Source of the DNA: Ligustrum vulgare
Lineage: Eukaryota; Streptophyta; Magnoliopsida; Lamiales; Oleaceae
Assembly: GCA_963555705.1 (NCBI GenBank)
Contig: OY743189.1
Coordinates: forward strand, 761,501-825,500
DNA length: 64,000 nucleotides
Direction of reading: 5' to 3'
In this document: positions 25,025 through 36,241 of the stretch, piece by piece
Position numbering within the stretch: position 1 is the first letter of the stretch
How the letters are laid out: each line of letters opens with the position of its first letter
Made by a program: the position numbers and the translations under genes
The notes under the pieces: generated by a model
Databases searched by the model: none
What the model was told of the DNA's origin: nothing
The model's input: the letters and a program-made list of their open reading frames with translations, nothing else

Positions 25025-25759
25025 ATCAGTCGCAATCGACCATAGGTTGAATAGTAGTCTTATAAATTTAGCCATTTTGATAAAAATTGAAATCTAGATT
25101 TGAATATAAGTCAAAGTTAGCAATCAGTTCCAACCATATATTTTATTGAACTCACAACTTTCGTACCATACATTTCATTAATTTTTATCAAAATTTACTA
25201 AAAACATGATTTCAATCTCCACCAAACTGGGACTAATACTTTTCTACTGGTGTTCCTATGATGGATAATTGCTAACCAAAAGAATCAAATTTTAACATTT
25301 CAACATTCAAGTTAATTAGAATCAAAATATAGGTCTCGATAAATATATATCATGTTATCCATCTCGCAGAATAGAATAAGAATATACTTAGTCCCATTAA
25401 CTTTGGAAATCGAGTCCCATTAAAATGTGAGCTTAAATCCATTTCCCAACATTGCTAACCCTACATTCACTTATACTGGTATTCAAGAAGAGAAAAAAAA
25501 AAAAAAAATCATGTAACATAAATTTAGATAACTGAACAAAGCAAAAAGTACGCTTGCACCATTTACGTTACATGAAAATAAAAAGCAATGTTACTAAATT
25601 TTAGACAAAAAAATAAAATAAAATAAACGAGAGAAGAAACTACTTATTCCAAGAAACAAAACATTGATATGAAAAAATTCGAGATATGCAATAATTTCGG
25701 ATTTCTTAGTTTATAAACAATGTGTTCTTAAATGGTAGCAAAACAACGAGCCGCACTTC
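25025..25759. other. AT-rich intergenic sequence downstream of the CYSTM gene
   Basis: Contains a 15-base A run near 25494 and no gene. The part next to 25760 should include the 3' UTR and poly(A) site of the CYSTM gene on the minus strand. Confidence 0.4.
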
Positions 25760-26718
25760 TCAGAAACACGCATCCAACACACAACAGCAACACAAGGCAG
25801 CGCAACTGCAAACAAGTTTTTAAAAGGAAATCTCATTAATCACAATTTTAACATGGTAGAAAGTCCCATATAAGCTAACAAAATATAATATTGAATTTGA
25901 ACTTGAACTTGAACCCAAATTACATTAGAATGAGTTATTGTTTAGTTTTTATTTTTATTTTTTTGAATAACCCTGTCTTATTCTTTTTCGTTTTTTATAA
26001 CTTTACAAAGACAAATTGTGCATATATATTCTCACAGTTAGGATTTGCATAAATAAATATCATTATCAAGAGAGAATTTAAGATTAGTTATTATATATAT
26101 TTAAATATCAAAGAAGGTAAAGAATAAAAATCACATACTAATTTGGAAACAAAAAATATTTAACTCAAGAAAGAAAATTCATGTATATTACAATATTATA
26201 AAATACATTCTATGGAATTCAAATCAAAACTTTGTTTATATTAGGACTCATTATTTCTATTTCATTGGTTCTTAATTTTTTAATTTACATCTAGCCTAGC
26301 CTATTCTTTTCTTTCCTTTTTGCTGTCATATAATTTTCACATGAAAACATATATACATTTTCACATCTATGATTTTCTAAGACAACATCTAACACTGTCA
26401 AGAGGGAATTTCTCATAATTAAGTTATGAATTTAGACTCAAAGAATGGTAAAAAATAATTTTTGGGTTTTCCCTACATAAATGAAAGAGTATACAATATA
26501 TGTGGATTATTTTGAGAATCAAATAATATGATCTAATAATTAAGTATTTTGATTTTTTATGAAACGTTCATTCTGATTAGTTGAGTATACTACGACATTT
26601 TAAAAATTATTCACAATATCATTGACCAAATTCCAATTAATTGGTTATTATTTTGATATATATCTTCTATCAGTGTCTTCTTATATCAAAAATATATTTT
26701 GAATTATAAATTTTATTA

Positions 26719-26774
<56 letters not shown>

Positions 26775-27362
26775 AATCTTTGAAATATATCTTGGAAGAG
26801 TTTTGATATCAGGCACCTCTCCAAAATGAAGTTATTAACCTAGCTCCTTCAAGTTTCCTTAAAATATATTATAAGAAACGGTAGAGAAAGGATGGGAAAG
26901 CAAAAACTCTTCGAAAACCCCAAGGACACTTTCGACAACATTAATGAAACTTTCGATCGAAATATTTTAAAAAAAATAATCAAGAATTGCTCATAATGCA
27001 ATAAATTAATTGAATGTGAATTATCATTTTTAAACAAAACATATTATAAATTTTCATATAACTATTGTTTCAATAAACCTAAAGACAGGAGAGATAACTC
27101 ACCATCCCTTCCAGAATCCGTCACCCCTCGACTGAGTTTCTGCTGGTGCCGGATCAATTGGTGGTTGGCCACCACCATCTTTCATGGGATAACCGGGGGG
27201 CGGCGGTGGAGCCATATATGGAACACCCTGTGACTCTGCAGGATATGAAGTGCCTGTAAAAACCAAACAAATTCAAAAAATAAATAACTAAAAAAACATT
27301 ACACAAAAAAATAGATATATAACATATATACCTTGGGGCTGATTCTGGTTGTAGTCTTTCAT
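25760..27362 (-). CDS. CYSTM: CYSTM (cysteine-rich transmembrane module) protein, three exons
   Basis: The one clear host gene. Exons on the minus strand: 27362-27332 (31 nt), 27253-27103 (151 nt), 25805-25760 (46 nt, with TGA). Introns are 78 bp (GTATAT...TTACAG) and 1297 bp (GTGAGT...TTGCAG), and phases join in frame. The product is 75 aa: N-terminus MKDYNQNQPQ, a Pro/Gly-rich middle (APPPPPGYP, residues 25-33), and the C-terminal module GDGFWKGCCAALCCCCVLDA with final CF (residues 54-75). This is the CYSTM signature of small tail-anchored plant proteins linked to stress tolerance and, for WIH members, germ-cell development. The Cys run and hydrophobic tail are expected to sit in the plasma membrane. 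The gene is intact, and the large second intron holds a (TA)n tract. The start is the first ATG after a T-rich leader. Confidence 0.88.
26717..26771. repeat. (TA)n microsatellite inside CYSTM intron 2
   Basis: About 25 uninterrupted TA units in the intron. Confidence 0.95.
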
Positions 27363-27850
27363 TTTTCTCACCAAAAAAAAAAAATAATAATAATAATAAT
27401 ATAATGTGAAAATTCTGTAAGAAGTTACTGCGGGTGTGTATCTAATATAGGATGAAGCTGGTGGAGTTGTTGAATAATAAATTACGTAAGGAGGTGAAGG
27501 AAACAAGGGCGGCGACACCGCGTGAAAGGAAAGGAAAGGAAAGGAAAGGGCAGGCAGAAAGAATATCAGAAAATCCAAAAGGCGAGGCTTTAATGGAAAG
27601 TATAATCTTCTTCGTAAGGGTTATTTGGTGTACTTAATTGACTATTCATTAATTAGAGATTAGAGAATCAGATTCGTTACGCGTAATCTTCTTCGTAAGG
27701 GATTTGGTGTACTTAATTGACTATTAGAATATTTTTCGCCTTTTCAGTTATAGAAATTGCAATATCCTTCCCTTTTATGTGCCATTTCTACTAATAAATT
27801 ATATACCTTTTCTATGCTTGCACAAACTTGATAAACCATTTTTTATTCTA
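27363..27850. other. CYSTM upstream region with SSRs and an 83-bp-spaced direct repeat
   Basis: Holds an (AAT)n tract at about 27384-27402, a (GGAAA)n tract at about 27527-27550, and a direct repeat of AATCTTCTTCGTAAGGG and TTGGTGTACTTAATTGACTA at about 27604 and 27687. Minus-strand pyrimidine-rich sequence here is probably the CYSTM 5' UTR and promoter. No convincing TATA box is chosen. Confidence 0.5.
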
Positions 27851-30059
27851 CTAGTGATATACACGTGTATTGCACGTGATCGTCCAACAATATTTTAAAT
27901 TTTTTATATTTTAAAAATTTGTGTTTATTAATTATTAATAATTAAAAAGTTAAAGTAATAATTATAATAAATATATAATAACATGCTATATTATATTATC
28001 AGATAATACAATGAAGAAATTGACAATTTATTTATATACATAGAAATACAAATACAATTAGCGAAGATTTTGAAATATGACAATACTAAAAGTAACTTGA
28101 ATCTTGTGAGTACCTTCGGCGAATGAGATTTGATTGACTAACTTATGATATGAAATTTTATGGGTTCGGTGAGGTATTAATAAGAATTTTTAGGGTTGTA
28201 TTTACGAAATATAAAATTAATAATTGCTAATTTTATTGTGATTACCTAGAAAGTGCATGAGATTCAAGGTATAGCTCCGCGGATGCACTTACACTAAGCA
28301 CCTCTAAAATTCAAAACTTAATCAACTCTTTGGCTATCCTAAAAGAATTTTATTAACATCATAGAAATTCATGTTTTGTGCTCAAATTTCTTCTCAAAAG
28401 AGACAACATCAATCCCTTTGAGTTCATCAGTCAAATAAGGTTATGGATGAGAACATATCCATATATGCCCTGTCTTTAAAGTTCTTATATCAATTTCATC
28501 AATTGTTTAGCCATCGAACAATACAAAATATGTTTTCCCCTAGAATATTTTGGTTTTCTATTTAACACATTTGTATATTTCTATACTTAGAACTTTAACT
28601 TGGAGTATCTGTACTTTTTCGTCAAAGTGTAATAACAAAATTTTTTCACCTTTAGATTGTTCATCTGAAATGCACAAAATATTATGTTTCCTCTAAAATA
28701 AAGTGTATTTTTTCTTTCCACGTCTTTAAAAACCTCAAAATTTACAAATAGAAAATAAAAGTACAAAGTATTAAAGATAATAAAAAATCACTCTACAAGA
28801 TCGGGTGGAATAAATGAAGACTCTAGCAAATCTTCGATAACAGTAAATAGTATTAAAGCAATTCAGTCATAAATCTCTCAAATAATACCTATTATAACGG
28901 TTTTCTATAATCGTCCAAGCAAAAGCTTATGTTTGCTTCTACTCTTTGAAACTTAACGATCACCCTATCTCATATGCACTGCTACTAATTCAATTCTAAA
29001 TATTTCTCTTCAAATCTCAATTGATAGTCCAATAAAAAGTCTATAAAAAAACTCGAAATTTATTATAAGAAATACGAAGCATTCATAAGAACAAATTCAG
29101 AAAATATAAGAACTTTATTAGCATTTTTTATGAATTGAAAGTGGATTCATTGTCATCCTGTTTCCAAATTAGTTTTTAATTTCAATTGTATCACATTTTT
29201 GCGGTAATACATTCTACAATATAGAATCAATTGAATTCTTAAAATAATTATAATAGAAACATCCGAATGACTTAGCTCATAAAATTCAAAGTTATGAATC
29301 TTTAGATCTTTCCACTTCACATCCAAACATAAACACATAAAATTGTAGAGGTAACAATAAAAATATTCATAAAAGTAAAATCAATTATTTAAGCTTGCAA
29401 AGAGTTATATTGTCTAACATATACATAGAAGTTTTCAAAAGGCTTTGAACTTGCTCAACTTCATTTCTGCATGATTGTAATGTGTAGATTTCAATGGGAA
29501 AATTCAATTAGGAATTTATCATTTTCAATAGAAACTAAAAAAACCTAACCGACTCCGAGTTTCACGTGGGCACCTTTGCTACGGTCCTTGACACCAAGTT
29601 ATGAAGGTTTCCACCACCCGCACGCATCTTTCTATAGAGGGAGATTTAAAGCACGCCAAGATTTAAACATTTCGATTCTCATCTTCATCTGCTTTTATTA
29701 TTACTTTTCTCACACACTAAAGCGATCAAAAAAATAAGAAATTAATGAAATATGCAAATGGAAAATAAGGAAAGTATTGAATTAAATACCTACACGAAGA
29801 GATTTCCTAAGAATATATCGGCGTCCTTATGCATGGAGTGAAAATAATGGAATGAGAATATGAATAGTTTAAAATGTGATAAGTTATTTATTTAGGTAAA
29901 CTAATTGATTAAAATTTGATAAATAAAATTTTAAAGAAAATGGACATTGATGAACATTAAGGATGAATAAGGAATTTAAGAGATTTGTAGGGTTAATATT
30001 GTCCAAAAAAATTTCCCCCTTTAAGGGCATTTTAGAAGTAGTATAGATATAGATATAGA
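27851..30059 (-). mobile_element. Non-autonomous Helitron
   Basis: On the minus strand the 5' end is TCTATATCTATACTACTTC (or a few bases in, because of the ATAG repeat) and the 3' end is CACGTGCAATACACGTGTAT followed by ATCACTAG. That is a short palindromic hairpin shortly before a CTAG end, then T. Start TC, end CTRR preceded by a hairpin, insertion between A and T and no target duplication are the Helitron hallmarks. No Rep/helicase gene is present and I recognise no captured gene fragment in its 2.2 kb. Confidence 0.7.
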
Positions 30060-30630
30060 TAACACGTTACAAATTGTTATTTATAATGAATAAATCTTTT
30101 TATTTCATAACAATTATGGCCATAAATCATTTTATATTTGATAATTTAACTGTTAACTAGTTTCATATTCAAGTTTTGTCAGATATCTCTGCTTATTGAT
30201 AGACAAATGTTTAGGGTGAACACGGTTCAGTTTGTGATAAATTTTCAAACCAAATTATTTCAATTTCTAAGCAAAATAAATTCAAATCACCCTTTTCACT
30301 TTAAATCGATTTAGAACCACGGTTTCACCAAAAAAAAATTAATAATAATTTATATCGAATAAATTAAATCATTAATATTAGTCCAAACTTTAAGGTCAAA
30401 ACATAAATAATATTATTAAAAACATTGCAAACCAATCTCAACTTTTTTTTGTAATTATAATGCAGCAACATGATAGATATATTATAACATTTAAATCGAT
30501 ACTAATTAGCGCAATATTTGCTAATGCATTCTCTCTATAAAGATGCAAATATAGTACATGAATTTAGTTATTAATATAAATGATATAATAAAATAACTAA
30601 AAAAAGAAAAGGGATCAGCCATGTACGTCC

Positions 30631-30688
<58 letters not shown>
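30060..30688. other. AT-rich sequence ending in a (TA)n(CA)n microsatellite
   Basis: No gene is visible. A TA tract (about 30634-30674) and CA tract (30674-30688) abut the gypsy-type LTR at 30689, which inserted into the repeat. Confidence 0.7.
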
Positions 30689-33600
30689 TGTAGCGCCCCG
30701 AGTTCCGTATACCCGATTCACTACGTCATTTTCTGTCTAAATTTTTTCGAATAATATTTTTGCGGAAGAAATAATTGAAATTCATTTTTTGCAACATTAA
30801 ATAAACTGTAATGGCCGCTAAAATTGAAAACATTTATGAACCCATTTGAAATAGTAAATCGAACCATTAATATTGTAAAGAAATTGCCAATATCATAATT
30901 TCTCAAATAAATGAACTTCTCTAAATTATTCGATTGTTTGAAAAATACGGAAATCATTAACGTCAAACTTTCAACCGTTCAACGATTATTGCCACCATCA
31001 TTCATCGCTCGCCACCGTCTCCGCAATCTGCAAAACTGTTAAAAAGTAGGGTGAGTATTTAATGGGGGAAATACTCAGTAGACTCATCGCAAATTAATTT
31101 AATTTATAAGATGATTAAACACATAAATCCCGGCTCTTTATAAAACGGGCATTGATAGAGCTTCTTTATAAAACTGCTCTTGATAAAACTCATATTGTGC
31201 ATTACAGCACGGGACATATTTTGCAAATCATAGGCTCTTTGAAAACAGCTCTTTGAAAACCATATACTTATAAAAACATTTTAATTATGCCAAGCATAAT
31301 TTCTTTTGAAAGCATAACATAAGATAGGATTGAAATCCTCATAAACATAAATAGACACAAGAACTTTACCGAACTTAGGTGGCAAGAATTCTTATGCAGT
31401 AAAATCATAATAACAGTAAGTTTTCATCATAACATAGAAAAATATCGAAATCCTCATAAACATAAGAATTTTACCGAACTTAGGTGGCAAGAATTCTTAT
31501 GTAGTAAGTATACCAAGCATAATTTTCTGAAATTCATAGGGATCAATTGCATCATAACATAAGATAGGATCGAAATCCTCATAAACATATGCGACAGGAA
31601 TTTTACCGAACTTAGGTGGCAAATCCTCATAAACATATGGAAACATAGGAATTTTACCGAACTTCGTGGCAAATCCTCATAAACATAGGAGACACAAGAA
31701 TGTTACCGAACTTAGGTGGCAAGAATTCTTATGTGTAGCGCTACTAAAACTCCGGTCCCCTTAACATATCATAACTTATCATATGGGACCCAAAACAATC
31801 TTGGTAGATTGATTTCATAGCAATGATCCAAAAAAACATTTTCGTGAAGCATAGGGTATACTTACTTTTCTCGTAAAAACATAAAGTATATTTTCTTTTC
31901 ATAAAAACATACTTACTTTTCATAACAACATAAGGTATATTTACCTTTCATAACAACATACTTGCTTTTCTTAAAAATTGACTTTCACAAGTCACATGAC
32001 ATTCATATGAAATCATAATTTAAATCAATTAATAAGTGCGAGTCTACCTCAAATCCGACGAGTGCAAAGTTGAGCGGGAATGACTTCAATTTCTTTGAAT
32101 TCTCCGTACGCTTCGTCTTAGCCAATAAGTCACTTTAGTCTATCGAATATATAGTTCAAAATGATAAATTATAATTTGAGGACTAAAATTGATGTTTTGA
32201 AAGTTGAGGGACTAAAATGAATACTTTTGAAAGTTGAAGGACTAAAATGATTACTTTGAAAGTTGAGTCGGAAACTCAAAACAATAGGGTTGAAATAATA
32301 TATTTTAAAACAATAGGACTGATTAAAACTCATTTAAAACTTAAGGGTTGAAATTGATAAGTTTAAAAGCTGAAAGGACTGATTTGAAAACCTTTGAAAC
32401 TAAAAGGGACTGAATTGGATTGTTTTAAAATCATAGGGGTTGATTTGAAACATTTCAAAACTTGGGGGCTTAAAGTGCAAATTCTGAAAATTAATATTAA
32501 TATCCTTAGATTTCATCTCTCTCTCTCATTCAGCACTCTCTCTCTCATTCTCGCGATTTCATCAGTGAAATCAGGCGAGTGACACTTCCGGTGATTCGCC
32601 GGAGAAGTAGCCGGCGCAGGTTGCGGAAAGTGGTGACCAAAGCAAGGGTTCTGATTTTAGGGCTTGGGTGCGAGAAACAAGGGCGAAATCGAAACAAAAT
32701 CGAAGCTGGAGTTCGCGATTTAGGTCGTGATTTTCCGGCGAAGAGGTGGCCTGAGGTGAGGTAAGTAACTGAGTTCACTTATTTCTTGTTTTTGGGTTTG
32801 ATTGTTGGAGATTTGGAGTTGGGAAATGGACTAGGCAGTGGAGGCGATGGAATTGTGCGGTGGTGTTGTGATGAAGCTGGGTGGCCGCCGTGATGAAAAT
32901 GATTGATTTCCTGTGGTTTGTGTATTCGGCTATGGGTTGCAGGTCGTGACTGTGGAGGTTGGTGACTGGTGGTCCAATTAGTTGTTCGGTGATAAACTGT
33001 GGTGATGGATTGTTGATGATGATGCAGTGTAGATGGTGGCTGGTGATGTTGATTTTGCAGTGATGAAACAGTGATGGCTTGCTGTTTCGGTTAGTTGCAA
33101 ATTTGGCAGTGGTGGGTTTTGAATTGATAACTGTTGTGATGTCCTTAGGTGAATACGGTGAAACTGCCATTGGTGCTTCTTTGTTTGAGTAATGGTTATG
33201 AGTTGTAGTTGCTGCTGCAGATGGTTGGCGATGGCTGGATTGAGGAGTGCTGGTTGACCGTGGCTTTATGAATTGGCTGTGAATTGATTTCTTGGAGGTG
33301 TGACTGAGTTGTGTGATGGTGATTGAGGGTAGTAAACTGTGATGGTGGCTATTGTGTGATCGATATTGGAGGTTGGTAATGGAGCTGCTGGTGGTTCGCT
33401 GGTGCTGGTGATGAGATGATGAAGATGGGTTGTGAAATGGATGTTGAATTGGAGAGGCAGGGGAGAAGTGTGGGCTGGACTATAAAAGGGGAGGAGGAAG
33501 ATGACTTTCGGCGATAAAGGAAAAAGGTGCAGGGTTGTGGGGTTGGTCAGTGATGATGATAAAGATTCACAATCATTCAGGGTTGTGGGGTGATGTATAA

Positions 33601-34113
33601 AGAGAGGAGGCATATGACTTGAAAAGAAAAAAGAAAGAAAAGAAAATGGTTAATAGGGAACATGGGAATCATTAGAATAGAGGAAAAATCGTGGGTGGAA
33701 ATGTAGGTTGGATAAATTTTTGATTATGATAAATATTGGACTAACTTTGATTATGAAACGTATTTAAAACAGATACATTTTGGACTGAAAATGAATTTGA
33801 AAATAAATAAATATTGATATAAAAATTGAATTACGTATTTGGACTTAAAATAATTTGAATAAGGAAAATTGAGATATTTTAATAAATTTGGAATTCAAAA
33901 TGATTTTGAAAATAATACTTTGAATAAATAATTAAAATAACATAATTTTAGAAATTCGAATTTTAATTTAAAATCGAGCAAATTCGATATTTCTTGACTT
34001 GGCTAGACGAATTCGTCGCGGCGTTAATTTCAAAATAATAAATGAAATAGTAGCGACACAATTTTCTAAATATTAAAATAATTATTTATTGCATAAAAAT
34101 TCTGGGTCGCTAT
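30689..34113 (-). repeat. Left LTR (3' LTR in element sense)
   Basis: Starts TGTAGCGCCCCGAG and ends GGGTCGCTAT. Contains a five-unit minisatellite with TTACCGAACTTAGGTGGCA (about 31325-31735), a repeat of GTTGAGGGACTAAAATGA type (about 32170-32480) and a GC-rich gene-like block (32520-33620) of unknown role. Open frames in it recur in the other LTR and match no family I recognise. Confidence 0.9.
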
Positions 34114-34698
34114 AATCTTACCTCCTTAAAATAATTTCGTCCTCGAAATTAAACTTACTTAATCTTAAAATTTCTGAATACTTAATCAGAATCTCTTCTT
34201 CTTATCATCGAATATTCTCAAAATAATCAAAACATTACCTGAATATCTTCTCTACGTAATATACCCAAACATATCAACATAATATCATCAACTTATCTTT
34301 CCAATATTTGTAACCCAAAATTCAGTAAACAAATATCTCCCAAAACTAAGATTCTATACTTAAATGTCACCATATTTCCTGCAAAGTATTTCTTTCACTT
34401 GTATATACGTATGAATTCTGATTCAATACGGTACTCATTTTACTTTCCACGTATCATCACACTATACCAAGATTATCATTATTAAAACAAAATATCAGTA
34501 CCCATAATCCAAGAAAATATTCCAAATCTCCAATCAAATCTCCTTTATCGATAAAATTTAACAGCGCATTACTTCTTGTCTCCTCTTTTCATTAAAATAA
34601 TCCTGCGCTTTCTTGCTGGTCACAACATCACGCGGATTCACTCAGATCCTTTGCGCTTTTAAATAGTTCATGCTGAGAAGAGGTTGAATCATCAAACA
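34114..34698 (+). other. Element interior left part and leader of cassette A
   Basis: 34114-34460 is gypsy-type interior (purine tract side) with no gene. From about 34461 (ACTATACCAAGATTATCATT) the sequence aligns with cassette B at about 46398, marking the cassette's left limit of homology. The shared leader includes AATTTAACAGCGCAT-type sequence and CTCCTCTTTTCATTA. CTTTTAAATAG at 34656-34666, 33 bases before the first ATG, is TATA-like. Confidence 0.6.
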
Positions 34699-35250
34699 AT
34701 GGATATCATTCTTTCTAACATTCGCAAGTATTATTGCAGTCTTCCTATGAATGATCTGAGAAAGATCTATAAAATAAGGCTCGAAAGATTGAGGTTGCTA
34801 ATGGCTCATGATATTCCAGAAGATGTTCGCTGGTTGATAGAAGCAAAGGTTCGACTATCTGGTGAATTACCATCAACATTTCCAAAGCACATGCCTGGTT
34901 TAGGCAAAAGCACGTTTGCAAAGAAACGAAGAGCAAAAAGACTGGGTGGTTGCTACAAATGTGCTCGTTGGAACTGTAATACTCGTTGCAAATCAGTAGG
35001 ATATTCTTCTACTAATCGGGATGATAAAATCGAATTCATAAAGGGTGGACTGAGTAAGGAGTCTTTGGATGATATTCGACTGACTCTAGAGACGCACCCA
35101 AGTGGTTATGTACAACGTGAACTTCTCTCCTTATACGCTCAGTTTAACGAGGACAAAAATCGTTATAGTCTCCAAAATATAATACCGAAAGATCCTGTTT
35201 GCCAGTCTGTTTTACAAAATGAGGCTTCTGGCAGTTCAGCAATGATATAA
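34699..35250 (+). CDS. Cys-rich basic zinc-finger-like protein (CRP) of cassette A
   Basis: 183 aa from ATG in context AAACAATGG; copy B has an ATG at the same place, which supports this start. Residues 1-60 are helical-looking and charged (NDLRKIYKIRLERLRLLMAH). Residues 67-84 form a basic patch (GLGKSTFAKKRRAKRLGG). C85, C88, C93 and C97 make a CX2CX4CX3C finger-like set (CYKCARWNCNTRC), followed by VGYSSTNRDDKIEFIKGG. A basic patch with AxxRRA directly before a Cys finger, and a G-S-N-FI-G pattern after it, recalls the small nucleic-acid-binding proteins near the 3' ends of carlavirus-like RNA viruses. This is memory-based resemblance, not a search. No plant family is recognised. It is 328 bases upstream of the LOG gene, same strand, antisense to its carrier element. 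Likely nucleic-acid binding; function unknown. Confidence 0.75.
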   Translation: MDIILSNIRKYYCSLPMNDLRKIYKIRLERLRLLMAHDIPEDVRWLIEAKVRLSGELPSTFPKHMPGLGKSTFAKKRRAKRLGGCYKCARWNCNTRCKSVGYSSTNRDDKIEFIKGGLSKESLDDIRLTLETHPSGYVQRELLSLYAQFNEDKNRYSLQNIIPKDPVCQSVLQNEASGSSAMI

Positions 35251-35317
35251 GGTAAATCTTTTTAAAATATTTTGCTGCTTTCTTTCACGCGTTTTGGAAA
35301 TAAAATATATATTTCTT

Positions 35318-35403
35318 TTCTCGAGGTTTGATAAAGCTGGAAATAAATATATTTTCCTTTCTCGAGGTTTGATAAAGCTGGAAATAAATCACCGAAAGGT
35401 GAT
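35318..35403 (+). other. CRP-LOG spacer: tandem repeat and GAAA-loop hairpin
   Basis: A 41-bp-period duplication (CTCGAGGTTTGATAAAGCTG at 35320 and 35361) is followed by ATCACC-GAAA-GGTGAT at 35388-35403, a perfect six-pair hairpin with a GNRA tetraloop. Cassette B has the same hairpin twice (about 47229-47242 and 47280-47293), with CGCC-GAAA-GGTG. Confidence 0.65.
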
Positions 35404-35489
35404 ATCTTTGGTAAAATAGTCAAAAGTTGTCCGATTTTGTCAAAAGTAAATCTTTACTTTTTCAGAATCAATCAAAAACAACAAATTTT

Positions 35490-35510
35490 TCCGGCTTTAA
35501 ATAGCCAAAC
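35490..35510 (+). promoter_or_regulatory. TATA-like TTTAAATAG upstream of LOG
   Basis: TTTAAATAGCCAAA at 35496-35509 lies about 75 bases before the LOG start and is conserved in cassette B (about 47396-47404). It matches the TTTAAATAG box before CRP in cassette A. It could be a core promoter or a conserved leader element; no test is possible here. Confidence 0.4.
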
Positions 35511-35578
35511 ATATTTCATAGTTCAGGCATCCCAAAATCACATCTTCTTCGTAAGTTTTCCCTTCTTTACTATCAAAG

Positions 35579-36232
35579 ATGGAAGCACCAAAACTTCGAC
35601 AGATCAAAACTATTTGTGTATTTTGTGGATCAAAAGTGGGGAAAGGCTTCGGTTATCTAGAAGCGGCTGTAGATCTTGGAAAGAAACTAGGGGAAAAAGG
35701 TATCACTCTTGTGTATGGGGGTGGTAGCAGTGGTCTAATGGGTTGTGTTTCCCAATCTGCTCTTGCAGAGAAATCAAAAGTAATCGGTGTCATACCTGTC
35801 CCTTTGGTAGATGTTGCAGGCAAAACACGAGGGCATGAAGTTCAAACCTTATCCATCCATGAACGCATAACTTGTATGTTATATGGTTCTGATGCCTTTA
35901 TAGCCCTGCCCGGAGGTTTTGGTACCTTAGAAGAAATCTTTAACATTACCTCGTGGGCTCAACTAGATCTCCATACTAAGCCTATTGGGCTTCTGAATGT
36001 TAACAATTTCTTTGATGGTTTGTTAACCTTTCTTGATTATGCTGTGGAACAGGGATTCATCTCTCCATTTTCCAGAAGGCTTCTTATTTCTGCTCCTACT
36101 ATTGATGAACTACTGGATAAGCTGCAGTCATATATCTCAATACAAGATCCAGCAGGAGTTAAAATAGATTGGTCGCAAGGAAGGGGAATCAAGCGAAAAT
36201 GGAGTCCGGTTAATGTAAATTTAACTCTTTGA
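35579..36232 (+). CDS. LOG: LOG-like cytokinin riboside 5'-monophosphate phosphoribohydrolase, intronless
   Basis: 217 aa, full length for LONELY GUY enzymes, which release active cytokinin base and ribose 5-phosphate from cytokinin nucleotides, mostly in the cytosol. Visible motifs: TICVFCGS (11-18), LVYGGGSSGLMG (44-55), VIGVIP (68-73), SIHER (92-96, catalytic-type Arg96), ALPGGFGTLEE (109-119, the PGGxGTxxE signature), KPIGLLN (about 134-140). Plant LOGs usually have Lys after that Arg; here it is Ile97. The C-terminus (GRGIKRKWSPVNVNLTL) is basic and unusual. Plant LOG genes normally have several introns, whereas this copy is one uninterrupted frame, pointing to passage through RNA or a non-plant-gene history. 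It follows CRP on the same strand inside a gypsy-type element. Copy B differs at 13 of the first 120 residues and is dead. Confidence 0.88.
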   Translation: MEAPKLRQIKTICVFCGSKVGKGFGYLEAAVDLGKKLGEKGITLVYGGGSSGLMGCVSQSALAEKSKVIGVIPVPLVDVAGKTRGHEVQTLSIHERITCMLYGSDAFIALPGGFGTLEEIFNITSWAQLDLHTKPIGLLNVNNFFDGLLTFLDYAVEQGFISPFSRRLLISAPTIDELLDKLQSYISIQDPAGVKIDWSQGRGIKRKWSPVNVNLTL

Positions 36233-36241
36233 ATCTTAGAA

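Noticed and set aside
27288..27578. 96-codon minus-strand frame over CYSTM exon 1
   Set aside because: Crosses the real splice donor and reads SSR sequence; the spliced CYSTM model explains the locus.
30521..30721. 66-codon minus-strand frame
   Set aside because: Translation of a TA/CA microsatellite and the LTR edge.
33266..33613. 115-codon frame in the gypsy-type LTR (also at 39994-40341)
   Set aside because: Low-complexity Pro/Thr/His translation of GGTGATGG-type repeats; no start context or family support.
35579..36232. LOG as an ordinary host gene
   Set aside because: It is intronless, lies inside an LTR element, and has a linked CRP and 3' structure repeated in a second element; an ordinary locus would not explain this.
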